Shown piece after piece: positions 8,478-15,680 of a stretch of 25,262 nucleotides of DNA (positions within the stretch are counted from its first letter, which is position 1; the number at the start of each line of letters is the position of its first letter). The stretch covers positions 24,353 through 49,614 of the forward strand of contig DKVI01000109.1 of assembly GCA_002491115.1 (NCBI GenBank), written 5' to 3'. Below the pieces are notes generated by a model. The model ran no database searches and was not told the DNA's origin. It saw only the letters and a program-made list of their open reading frames with translations. The position numbers and the translations under genes are program-made. This DNA comes from Lachnospiraceae bacterium UBA7182. Lineage in GTDB: Bacteria; Bacillota; Clostridia; Lachnospirales; Lachnospiraceae.

Positions 8478-8486
8478 GAGTATAAT
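8458..8486 (+). promoter_or_regulatory. Promoter of the toxin-antitoxin operon
   Basis: TTGCTA (8458-8463), a 17-base spacer and a perfect TATAAT (8481-8486). The antitoxin ribosome binding site AGGAGG (8517-8522) lies about 30 bases downstream. In the rest of the interval 8221-8530 I see no gene. The open frames there resemble nothing known to me. Confidence 0.65.
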
Positions 8487-8530
8487 AAAAATAGAGTCCC
8501 ACATACTAACTGCATAAGGAGGTGCTATGT

Positions 8531-8746
8531 ATGTCAATTACCGCTACTGAACTTAAAATGAATCTTGGTAAATACCTGCAACTTGCAGAAAGCGAAGATA
8601 TCTTCATCACAAAAAACGGAAAGGTTGTCGCAAAACTCTCCAACCCTAATGCAGACCGTGTTGAAATGGCAAAATCGCTTCTTGGCGTAATTCCTGCCGA
8701 TATCACCTTGGAAGAGGCGCGTGCGGAAAGGGCAGATAAACTATGA
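8531..8746 (+). CDS. Phd/YefM-type antitoxin (71 aa)
   Basis: The antitoxin of a type II toxin-antitoxin pair: it binds and neutralises the PIN toxin encoded next and probably represses the operon. The N-terminal half, MSITATELKMNLGKYLQLAE then EDIFITKNGKVVAKL, is the classic Phd/YefM DNA-binding and dimerisation fold ('...A..N......' followed by 'I...G...A.L'). The C-terminal part (from about residue 45, MAKSLLGVIPADITLEEARA) is a charged helix expected to wrap the toxin. I start it at the ATG at 8531, 8 bases after AGGAGG (8517-8522). The in-frame GTG at 8522 lies within the ribosome binding site. It overlaps the toxin gene by 4 bases (ATGA), so the two are translationally coupled. Confidence 0.9.
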   Translation: MSITATELKMNLGKYLQLAESEDIFITKNGKVVAKLSNPNADRVEMAKSLLGVIPADITLEEARAERADKL

Positions 8747-9177
8747 AAGCACTGATCGATACCTGTGTCATCGTGGATGTCCTGCAAAAGCGGGAGCCAT
8801 TTTATAAAGCCGCTATGAATATCGTCCTTGCTATATCGAACAGATGGTGCCTAGGTGTTCTCACTGCGAAATCGATCACGGACGTTTACTATATCCTGCG
8901 CCGCAGTCTCCACAATGAAGAAAAAGTTCGCCAACTGCTCCGCATCCTGTTCACGCTTTTTGACGTGGAGGACACTTTCTCCACTGACTGCCAGCTTGCC
9001 CTCGGTTCTCCCATGAAGGACTATGAAGATGCCATCATGGTACAGACTGCCGTCCGCGTTGGAGCTGACTGCATCGTAACCAGAAATTTAAAGGATTACG
9101 CTCTTTCCACCCTTCCCGTTTACGCACCAGAAGAATTTCTTCAAAAACTTGCAGAAGAACATACAAATGACGAATAA
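8743..9177 (+). CDS. PIN-domain toxin ribonuclease (VapC-like, 144 aa)
   Basis: Predicted Mg-dependent endoribonuclease toxin of the PIN superfamily, close to the PIN_3 group. The acidic residues of the active site are visible: Asp6 in LIDTCVIVD (with Asp12), Asp47 in SITDVYYILRR, and the cluster Asp93/Glu95/Asp96 in KDYEDAIMVQTA. CIVTRNLKDY (110-119) is the usual final PIN strand motif. Full length for the family, with no disruption. The ATG overlaps the antitoxin stop. VapC toxins cleave tRNA or rRNA, but the target here cannot be inferred. The pair lies on the plus strand between two copies of the flavoprotein 3' end, in a block where every other gene is on the minus strand, so it is an insertion. 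The 102 bases between its stop and the flavoprotein gene hold nothing I recognise. Confidence 0.9.
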   Translation: MKALIDTCVIVDVLQKREPFYKAAMNIVLAISNRWCLGVLTAKSITDVYYILRRSLHNEEKVRQLLRILFTLFDVEDTFSTDCQLALGSPMKDYEDAIMVQTAVRVGADCIVTRNLKDYALSTLPVYAPEEFLQKLAEEHTNDE

Positions 9178-9279
9178 GACTGTTCCACGCCGGTTTTCCA
9201 GCGGGCATTTCATATAGATAGCTGAGGCATACAGCACCGCTGTTTTCATCACTTCCCATATCCTGGAAAGTTCTTGTTT

Positions 9280-10515
9280 TTATTGAGATTTTACACCATC
9301 CCTCGCCGCGCAAGTCCCCACCAGAAATCCGCTGGTCCACGCCCATTGCAGATTATAACCGCCGCAGGCCCCGTCCACATCCAGAAGCTCTCCTGCAAAA
9401 TAAAGCCCGGGAACAAGGGCCGATTCCATGGAGATTCCTTTTAACTGTGAAAGAGGGACACCACCTGTACATACCTGAGCCTGGTCATACCCCCGGCATT
9501 TCGTGATCGTAAAACGCATACTTTTTATCTGTCGGACAAGCGACTGCATCTCTGCCTGCGTCCAGTCTTTGCGCTTTTTCTTACCGGAAATACCCGCCCG
9601 CTCCAGCAAAACTTTCGATAATTTCTCCGGAAACATTCCAAGCAGGACATCTGTACCGCTCCTGTTCCCTGTACCTTCCGCTCTTTCTGCCAACAGCTCA
9701 ATCATTTTTTCTTCCTTATACGCAGGACAAAGATCCAGGCAAATTTCACAAGCCTTCCCTTCCTCCAGCGCCTGTGACACGTAGCGGCTGACCTGGAAAA
9801 CAGGGATACCGGACAGTCCGTAGGAAGCAAACTGCACCTCTCCTTGTTCCTCTATGCATACTGCCCCGTCAATCTGTAAAGTCACTTTAGCCTCCATGCG
9901 CACCCCCGATAATTTCTGGCAGTCCTTCTGGGAGGCACACAGCCCTGTCAAAGCCGGAAGGGGACGGATCACCCGATGCCCCAGGCTTTCGGCGAACCGG
10001 TACCCGTCCCCTGTGGACCCGGTCCCGGGAGCCGCCATGGAACCGCAGGCAAGAATCACCGCATCGGACGTATACGTCCAGCCTTCTGTCTTTACATAAA
10101 ACAGCCCGTCCTTTTTTTCCACAGACAACACTTCTGTATTGCATGCCGTCTTGATCTGAAGCCGCTGCGTCTCCAGGCGAAGCACCTCCGCGACAGAAGC
10201 CGCCTGTCCGCTGTTGGGATAGAGGTATCCGCCGCAGTCCTTTACCAGAATCCCCAGTTCTTCAAAAAAACGGACCGTCTGATCAGCGGAAAAGGCCTTC
10301 AGCGCTTCTTTTACAAATTCCTGGTTTTCACTTCTGTAATAAGAAAGCTCCTGGTTCCGGTTCGTAAAATTACACCTTCCGTTTCCGGTTACCAGAAGCT
10401 TCTTTCCCGTCTGTCTGTTTTTTTCCAGAAGCGTCACCTTCGCTCCCTGCCTGGCCGCCGTGATGGACGCCATCAGGCCGGAAGCGCCGCCGCCGATTAC
10501 AAGTACTTTTTTCAT
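9280..10515 (-). CDS. BaiN/HI0933-family FAD-dependent oxidoreductase (411 aa)
   Basis: Flavoprotein of the HI0933/YhiN/BaiN family. Members bind FAD; some have been implicated in bile-acid dehydroxylation or called aminoacetone oxidase-like, but the substrate of most is unknown. The N-terminal Rossmann dinucleotide-binding motif VIGGGASGLMA (residues 6-16) leads to the acidic LLEKN. The family signature LLVTGNGRCNFTN (about 45-57) follows, and ACGSMAAPGTGSTGDGY lies mid-protein. The C-terminal FAD motif YFAGELLDVDGACGGYNLQW is followed by a GxxxG-type helix. Full length for the family. GAGGGAG stands just before the ATG. It is the last gene of the mismatch-repair block and begins 12 bases after the 314-residue unknown gene. 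Its 3' end is the site of the toxin-antitoxin insertion. Confidence 0.88.
   Translation of the reverse strand: MKKVLVIGGGASGLMASITAARQGAKVTLLEKNRQTGKKLLVTGNGRCNFTNRNQELSYYRSENQEFVKEALKAFSADQTVRFFEELGILVKDCGGYLYPNSGQAASVAEVLRLETQRLQIKTACNTEVLSVEKKDGLFYVKTEGWTYTSDAVILACGSMAAPGTGSTGDGYRFAESLGHRVIRPLPALTGLCASQKDCQKLSGVRMEAKVTLQIDGAVCIEEQGEVQFASYGLSGIPVFQVSRYVSQALEEGKACEICLDLCPAYKEEKMIELLAERAEGTGNRSGTDVLLGMFPEKLSKVLLERAGISGKKKRKDWTQAEMQSLVRQIKSMRFTITKCRGYDQAQVCTGGVPLSQLKGISMESALVPGLYFAGELLDVDGACGGYNLQWAWTSGFLVGTCAARDGVKSQ
9304..9447 (-). repeat. Right copy of the 144-bp direct repeat (intact gene 3' end)
   Basis: This is the counterpart of 8077-8220. It is continuous with the intact flavoprotein gene and supplies its C-terminal residues from about LKGISMESALVPG up to near the stop. 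Similarity ends abruptly at 8220/9447, inside the gene, and fades before 8077/9304, about 20 bases from the stop codon at 9280-9282. Confidence 0.9.
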
Positions 10516-10527
10516 ATCATCTCCCTC

Positions 10528-11472
10528 TCAATCAGAACCATTTCTCACTGCAATTTCCAGGCTTCTTTCCACCCGGTCCAGGATCAGGTCGATTCCACGA
10601 ATACTGGTTACACGGAACTTTTCTTCCAGCAGATGCCCCATCTCCTGCGCCTGTTCTTCTGTCAGTTTCAAATGCTGGACAAATGTCACCAGCGCGAAAT
10701 CTGCGGCTCCTCTGCTAAGCGCATCCGGCTGAATGCATAAACTGTCTATCAACAAAGAAATCGAGGAAAATGTATCCCTTCCATAAGAGGTAAACGATAT
10801 CTGCTGCAGCATGGTAAATACATCGATTTTCTCAAAATCCAGTTCCAGATCGCTGGTATACAGATCCCGGATATAATCATTACAATAGGATATAAACTGA
10901 AGGTCAATACCCCTTTTTTCTACAACAAATACATCCTTACACTTCATGGCCGCAAGTTCCAGCGGCAGTATTTTCATCCCCCTTTGGAAAAATGCTTTTA
11001 CCACATACTTATTTTCTTCTGACACTTTATTAAGAACCGAATCCGCAAATACCGGCACATATGCCTGGCTTTTTGCCTTCATAATCTGATTGACTTTTGC
11101 CACCCCTCTTATGTTGTCCTCATGAAAAGATATGACTGCTTCCTCAAACTGCCTGTAATCCGCTTTAATATAGACGGATACCCGATACAGGTTATCGATT
11201 ACGCACAGAAACGTATCGACTTTCTCCTGCTCTTTTCTTCGTTCTATCATATACGGTTGCAGGTTGGAAAGATACTGTTTGACAAATGACAGCACATCCA
11301 TGCCGCAATATTCGATGTATGCAAATAAATGCCTGTTGAGGCCGCTTCTGTGTTCTTCCTCATCCAGCCTCAGTCTGTCAAGCCTGGCCAGACGCCGCAG
11401 TTTTTTGCAGGCGGCAATCATAGAAGTATCGATTCCCTGTGATTCCAGATCCGCATAAGTCAGTTCTTGCAT
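10528..11472 (-). CDS. Conserved-looking protein of unknown function (314 aa)
   Basis: I do not recognise a family. The protein is mostly helical and charged, with no signal peptide and no membrane segment, so it is probably cytoplasmic. Features visible: an N-terminal helical region (TYADLESQGIDTSMIAACKK, then an Arg/Leu-rich RRLARLDRLRL); a central part with repeated aromatic and acidic residues (YRQFEEAVISFHEDNIRG); YCNDYIRDLYTSDLELDF; and a C-terminal helix LTEEQAQEMGHLLEEKFRV. No Cys/His metal cluster or nucleotide-binding motif is evident. A ribosome binding site AAAGGAAA precedes the ATG. It lies 16 bases after the ynbB-like gene and 12 before the flavoprotein gene, so it is co-transcribed with both. 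Confidence 0.75.
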   Translation of the reverse strand: MQELTYADLESQGIDTSMIAACKKLRRLARLDRLRLDEEEHRSGLNRHLFAYIEYCGMDVLSFVKQYLSNLQPYMIERRKEQEKVDTFLCVIDNLYRVSVYIKADYRQFEEAVISFHEDNIRGVAKVNQIMKAKSQAYVPVFADSVLNKVSEENKYVVKAFFQRGMKILPLELAAMKCKDVFVVEKRGIDLQFISYCNDYIRDLYTSDLELDFEKIDVFTMLQQISFTSYGRDTFSSISLLIDSLCIQPDALSRGAADFALVTFVQHLKLTEEQAQEMGHLLEEKFRVTSIRGIDLILDRVERSLEIAVRNGSD

Positions 11473-11488
11473 ATTTTTCCTTTCCTTT

Positions 11489-12787
11489 TTACCTGCCGCT
11501 CAACCGCCTGGAATCCACGATTTTCGCGTCCACAAGCTTCTGTAATGACATCAGTATTCCGAACTTCGCGTGTTCCCAGGTAAGGCCGCCCTGGAAGTAG
11601 ACCGCATAGGGCGGCTTGATGGGGCCGTCCGCGCTCAGTTCAATGGAGGAACCCTGTACAAAAGCGCCTGCCGCCATGATCACGTCGCTGTCATAGCCGG
11701 GCATGGCCCAGGGTTCCGGCTCCGCGAAACTGTCCACGGGCGCCGCGGCCTGGATCCCTTTGCAAAACTCTATGACGCCTTCCGGCGTGCCGAATGTGAT
11801 GGACTGGATAATATCATGACGGCTCTCCTGTCCGTCAGGCAGCACGGAAAAACCCAGCCTTTCATAGATATTGGCGGCAAAAACAGCTCCTTTTAAAGCC
11901 CCCGCCGTAACCGTAGGCGCCAGGAAAAATCCCTGATAAAAAGACTGCATTACGCCAAAAGTAGCGCCCACTTCTTTTCCAAGGCCCGGGGAAGTCAGGC
12001 GATACGCACAGTTTTCGATATACGGCTTTTTTCCCACAATATAGCCGCCGGAAGGCGCCAGGCCGCCGCCGGGATTCTTAATCAGGGAACCGACGCACAG
12101 GTCCGCGCCCACCTCCGTCGGCTCCATACGTTCCACAAACTCTCCGTAACAGTTATCCACCATACAGATCACTTCAGGATTGATGGATTTTACGAAGGCA
12201 ATGGCTTCTCCTATCTCCGTGACAGACAATGTCTTTCTGGTCTGATACCCTTTGGAACGCTGGATATGAACCATCTTGGTGCGGTCATTTATGGCGTTTT
12301 TAATGCCCTCCAGGTCAAAACGGGCGTCCGGCAGCAGATCTACCTGACGGTATGTCACACCATATTCCTTAAGGCTTCCGGAAGAAGGACGGATTCCGAT
12401 CACTTCTTCTAATGTATCATAAGGCTTCCCGGAGATGGCCAAAAGCTCGTCTCCCGGCCGAAGGTTGCCGGACATGGCTACTGCCAGCGCGTGGGTGCCG
12501 CAGGCGATCTGGGGACGCACCAGGGCGGACTGGGCATGAAAAGCGTCCGCATAGACGTCCTCCAGGGCGTCTCTTCCCAGATCATTATAGCCATATCCGC
12601 TGCTGCCTGCAAAATGGGCGTCACTGACCCTGTTCTTCTGCATGGCACGGATGACTTTTAACTGGTTATACTCTGCCGTCCTATCGATCTGTTCAAAACG
12701 GTCTTTTAACTCTTTTTCTATCCTCTGTCCATAGGCATAGACTTCTCTGCTTATGCCCATGCTTTCATACATTTTTTCCATATTCAT
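11489..12787 (-). CDS. ynbB: YnbB-like PLP-dependent enzyme, methionine gamma-lyase family (432 aa)
   Basis: Member of the 'methionine gamma-lyase family / aluminium resistance' PLP enzymes (fold-type I, PF06838 group), whose physiological substrate is unsettled. The N-terminal half holds FAGSSGYGYNDLGRDAL and CGTHALAVAMSGNLRPGDEL, the cofactor phosphate-binding region. VDNCYGEFVE (210-219) has the Asp that pairs with the pyridine nitrogen. CVGSLIKNPGGGLAPSGGY places the Schiff-base lysine at Lys237. Length is normal. The start overlaps the miaA stop by 4 bases (ATGA), and AAGGA lies about 10 bases upstream, so translation is coupled to miaA. In many Firmicutes ynbB follows miaA, with hfq sometimes between them. 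Here hfq is absent from that position. Confidence 0.85.
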   Translation of the reverse strand: MNMEKMYESMGISREVYAYGQRIEKELKDRFEQIDRTAEYNQLKVIRAMQKNRVSDAHFAGSSGYGYNDLGRDALEDVYADAFHAQSALVRPQIACGTHALAVAMSGNLRPGDELLAISGKPYDTLEEVIGIRPSSGSLKEYGVTYRQVDLLPDARFDLEGIKNAINDRTKMVHIQRSKGYQTRKTLSVTEIGEAIAFVKSINPEVICMVDNCYGEFVERMEPTEVGADLCVGSLIKNPGGGLAPSGGYIVGKKPYIENCAYRLTSPGLGKEVGATFGVMQSFYQGFFLAPTVTAGALKGAVFAANIYERLGFSVLPDGQESRHDIIQSITFGTPEGVIEFCKGIQAAAPVDSFAEPEPWAMPGYDSDVIMAAGAFVQGSSIELSADGPIKPPYAVYFQGGLTWEHAKFGILMSLQKLVDAKIVDSRRLSGR

Positions 12788-13728
12788 TGGATGATTTCCT
12801 TTTCCCGCAATACTTTCAGCATCGATTCCAGTATTTCCCTTTCTTCGTATGCGTAATCTCCTTTATTCAGCCAGATCACGTCCGGCTCCCTCTTAAACCA
12901 GGTAATCTGCCTTTTGGCAAAATGCCGGGTGTCTCTTTTTAAAATTTCCACGGCTTCTTCCAGTGTGCATACCCCGTCCAGATATGCCAGGATCTCTTTG
13001 TATCCCAGCCCCTGCATGGACACCATGCCGCGCTTACATCCCATCTCTTTTAAACGCTTTACTTCTTCCACCAGGCCTTCTTTCAGCATCTCATCAATCC
13101 GCTGTTCGATGCGCTCATAAAGCTTCGCCCGGTCATCGTTTAAGACAAAATACGCGAAATTGTAGGGAGAAGACCGCTGTTTTTGTTCCTCATTGTGTTC
13201 AGAGATCCTTTTTCCGGTCAGTCGGTAAAACTCAAGGGCGCGGATCACACGCTTTATATTGTTTTCATGAATCGTTTCCGCCGACACGGGGTCCACTTTC
13301 TTAAGTTCTTCATGGAGCCAGGAAGCACCTTTTTCTTCTGCCTGCTTTTCCAGTTCCCGGCGGCAGGGGCCGGCTTCATTTTCCGTAAAATCAATATCCC
13401 GCACGATAGCCTGGATATAAAAGCCGGTGCCTCCCACCAATACAGGGATATGGCCGCGGCTTTGAATCCCTTCCATGGCTTTTTTAGCCATCTGCTGGAA
13501 CCGGACCACATGAAATTCCTCCCACGGGTCCAGCACATCGATCAGGTGATGGGGAACCCCCTGCATCTGGGAAGGCAGAATCTTTGCCGAGCCGATGTCC
13601 ATATACCGGTACACCTGCATGGAATCCGCCGATATAATCTCCCCGCCCACGGCCTTTGCCAGGGCGATGGAGAGCGCCGTCTTACCCACGGCTGTGGGGC
13701 CGGTCAGAACAATCAAAGGTTGTTTCAT
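12784..13728 (-). CDS. miaA: tRNA dimethylallyltransferase MiaA (314 aa)
   Basis: Transfers a dimethylallyl group to N6 of A37 in tRNAs reading UNN codons. The P-loop is GPTAVGKT (residues 10-17). ISADSMQVYRYMDIGSAKI is the family's DSxQVY catalytic and substrate-binding motif, and HHLIDVLDPWEEFHV and LVGGTGFYIQA follow in the usual order. The C-terminus carries TRHFAKRQITWFKRE, a tRNA-contact signature. I start at the ATG at 13728, preceded by AGGAG with 6 bases between. A longer in-frame start at 13776 lies within mutL and adds 16 unconserved residues. The gene begins 13 bases after mutL and overlaps the ynbB-like gene, placing tRNA modification and mismatch repair on one transcript, as in many bacteria. 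Confidence 0.96.
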   Translation of the reverse strand: MKQPLIVLTGPTAVGKTALSIALAKAVGGEIISADSMQVYRYMDIGSAKILPSQMQGVPHHLIDVLDPWEEFHVVRFQQMAKKAMEGIQSRGHIPVLVGGTGFYIQAIVRDIDFTENEAGPCRRELEKQAEEKGASWLHEELKKVDPVSAETIHENNIKRVIRALEFYRLTGKRISEHNEEQKQRSSPYNFAYFVLNDDRAKLYERIEQRIDEMLKEGLVEEVKRLKEMGCKRGMVSMQGLGYKEILAYLDGVCTLEEAVEILKRDTRHFAKRQITWFKREPDVIWLNKGDYAYEEREILESMLKVLREKEIIQ

Positions 13729-13741
13729 ACTATGCTCCTGT

Positions 13742-15676
13742 CTATACGATCCGTTTAAATTTTTTCTCCAGTTCATATTTGGTCATGGAGATGATGGTCG
13801 GACGGCCATGGGGACAGTTGTACGGATTGTCCAGTGTCAGAAGCTCGTCAATCAGCGCTTTGGCCTCCATAGCCGACATCTGGTGCCTTCCCTTGACCGC
13901 CGCTTTACAGGACATGGAAGCCACTTTGTCAAGCAGAGAATCAGAACTGATCGTTCCGGAAATATCCGACAGGCTGTCCAGAAGTTCCGTCAGAAGTTCT
14001 CCGCTGGCAATTCCGGGCAGGTTGGCAGGCACCGCATACACCGCATACACACGCTCCCCGAATTTCTCAATCTCAAAACCCATATCCGCAAACTGCTGCC
14101 GGCACTTTAAGTAAAGCTGTTCTTCCGACATACTGACATTCAGTATAATCGGCGGCGAGAGAAGCTGAGACTGGGGCTTTTGTTCTCTTAGCTCTTTCAT
14201 CAGGCGCTCATACAATACTTTCTCATGGGCGGCATGCTGATCGATAATATACAGTTTATCTCCATACTGCACCAGCCAGTATGTATCGAAAAGCTGTCCG
14301 ATCAACACATAGCGGATCGCCGCCTCTTTGGATAAAAGTTTGCCGTCAAACAGGTCAAGCTGCTCCGGCGCTTCCGTTTTTTTCTCATAATCCGCCGGGT
14401 CTTTCAAAATCTGCGGCTGCGGCTGTGACTGAGGTTGTGACTGCGCGTGCCGCTTTTCTACCCGCTTTTTCATCTCTTCCATAAAGTAATCCAGGTTTTT
14501 ATCCTGGGGAACTTCCGGCACGGCAGACGGCTGCGGAACCTTCCACATTTTTTCTAACGGTGGTTTTTGCTGCTCCCCGGCGGCAGGGTGCTTTTCTTCT
14601 GTTTGCTCCCTCTGCGTCTCCTGGCTGCCGCCTGATTTTTCCGGCGGCTTTTCTTTCGTTTTTCCGAAAGTCACTTCCGGAATCAGCTCTTTTTGCGACA
14701 ATGCTTCCTGCACGGCCCGGAAGATGGTATCATAGACCAGATTCTGGTCACTGAAACGCACCTCCATCTTGGCGGGATGGACGTTGACGTCCAAAAGCTT
14801 TGCGTCAATCTTAAGGTCCAGACACACGAACGGATATCTGTGCTGCATCATAAACGATTTATAGGCATCCTCAAGTCCTTTCGCCACAATCTTGCTTTTA
14901 ATATACCTTCCGTTGATAAAATAAGTCTCAAACTTACGGTTTCCTCTGGAAATCTCCGGTTTTCCGATAAATCCGCCTATTGTGATCGGGCCTTCTGTCC
15001 GGTCCATGGGAATCAGTCCCCTGGCGATATCCTTCCCGTAGATCTGATAGATCACGTCCTTAAGGCTTCCGTTTCCCGAAGTCTGTAACTTTAACTGATT
15101 ATGGATCATCACTTTAAAAGAAATCTCCGGATGGGAAAGCGCCAGACAGGTCATCACTTCATGGATGGCCGCCGCCTCCGTCATATCTGTTTTCAGAAAT
15201 TTCTTCCGGGCAGGCGTGTTGTAGAAAAGATTCCGCATAATCAAAGTAGTACCGTCCGCCGCGCCGATCTCTTCCAGGCTTTTCTGGACGCCGCCCTCCA
15301 TACAGCAGCGCATTCCCTGCATATTTCCCGGAGGCTTTGTAATCAGCTCCACCATGGATACGGCACAGATGCTTGACAGTGCCTCGCCCCGAAAGCCGAG
15401 GGAAGACACACCCAAAAGGTCCTCCGCGCTTCTGATCTTGCTGGTGGAATGGCGAAGAAACGCCAGCGGAATATCTTCTTTTTCCATGCCGATCCCGTTG
15501 TCCGTAATCCGGATCATTCCGACGCCGCCCTCCCGGATCTCCACCGTTACCTGGGTCGACCGGGCGTCTATGGCGTTTTCCACCAGTTCTTTTACCACCG
15601 AAGCCGGGCGTTCCACCACCTCTCCGGCTGCAATCTGATCAATCGTCTGTTGATCCAGTACCGCGATCTTTCCCAT
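13742..15676 (-). CDS. mutL: DNA mismatch repair protein MutL (644 aa)
   Basis: Couples MutS mismatch recognition to strand incision. The N-terminal GHKL ATPase has Glu30 and Asn34 in VVKELVENAIDA, DNGIGM and LGFRGEALSSI, and the linked domain has FINGRYIK and VDVNVHPAKMEVRF. Then comes a long Gln/Pro/Glu-rich linker (about 345-430). The C-terminal domain contains DQHAAHEKVLYE (about 477), the DQHA(X)2E(X)4E endonuclease motif, and CPHGRP near the end. It is therefore the nicking type found in bacteria without MutH. Length is normal. The start follows AGGTGGTG and lies 4 bases after the mutS stop. Confidence 0.97.
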   Translation of the reverse strand: MGKIAVLDQQTIDQIAAGEVVERPASVVKELVENAIDARSTQVTVEIREGGVGMIRITDNGIGMEKEDIPLAFLRHSTSKIRSAEDLLGVSSLGFRGEALSSICAVSMVELITKPPGNMQGMRCCMEGGVQKSLEEIGAADGTTLIMRNLFYNTPARKKFLKTDMTEAAAIHEVMTCLALSHPEISFKVMIHNQLKLQTSGNGSLKDVIYQIYGKDIARGLIPMDRTEGPITIGGFIGKPEISRGNRKFETYFINGRYIKSKIVAKGLEDAYKSFMMQHRYPFVCLDLKIDAKLLDVNVHPAKMEVRFSDQNLVYDTIFRAVQEALSQKELIPEVTFGKTKEKPPEKSGGSQETQREQTEEKHPAAGEQQKPPLEKMWKVPQPSAVPEVPQDKNLDYFMEEMKKRVEKRHAQSQPQSQPQPQILKDPADYEKKTEAPEQLDLFDGKLLSKEAAIRYVLIGQLFDTYWLVQYGDKLYIIDQHAAHEKVLYERLMKELREQKPQSQLLSPPIILNVSMSEEQLYLKCRQQFADMGFEIEKFGERVYAVYAVPANLPGIASGELLTELLDSLSDISGTISSDSLLDKVASMSCKAAVKGRHQMSAMEAKALIDELLTLDNPYNCPHGRPTIISMTKYELEKKFKRIV

Positions 15677-15680
15677 ATGT

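Noticed and set aside
8271..8561. Open frames at 8271-8561 (plus) and 8285-8515 (minus)
   Set aside because: They run through the operator and promoter of the toxin-antitoxin operon and show no family resemblance. No convincing start signal was found.
9200..9245. CAGCGG/CCGCTG complementarity as a terminator after the flavoprotein gene
   Set aside because: It is a short stem with a loop of about 30 bases and no T run. Too weak to call.
13729..13776. Longer N-terminus for MiaA
   Set aside because: The extra residues lie inside mutL and precede the conserved MKQPLIVLTGPTAVGKT start, which has its own AGGAG site.
13183..14110. Plus-strand open frames opposite miaA and mutL
   Set aside because: They are antisense shadows of well-identified conserved genes, without domains or start signals.
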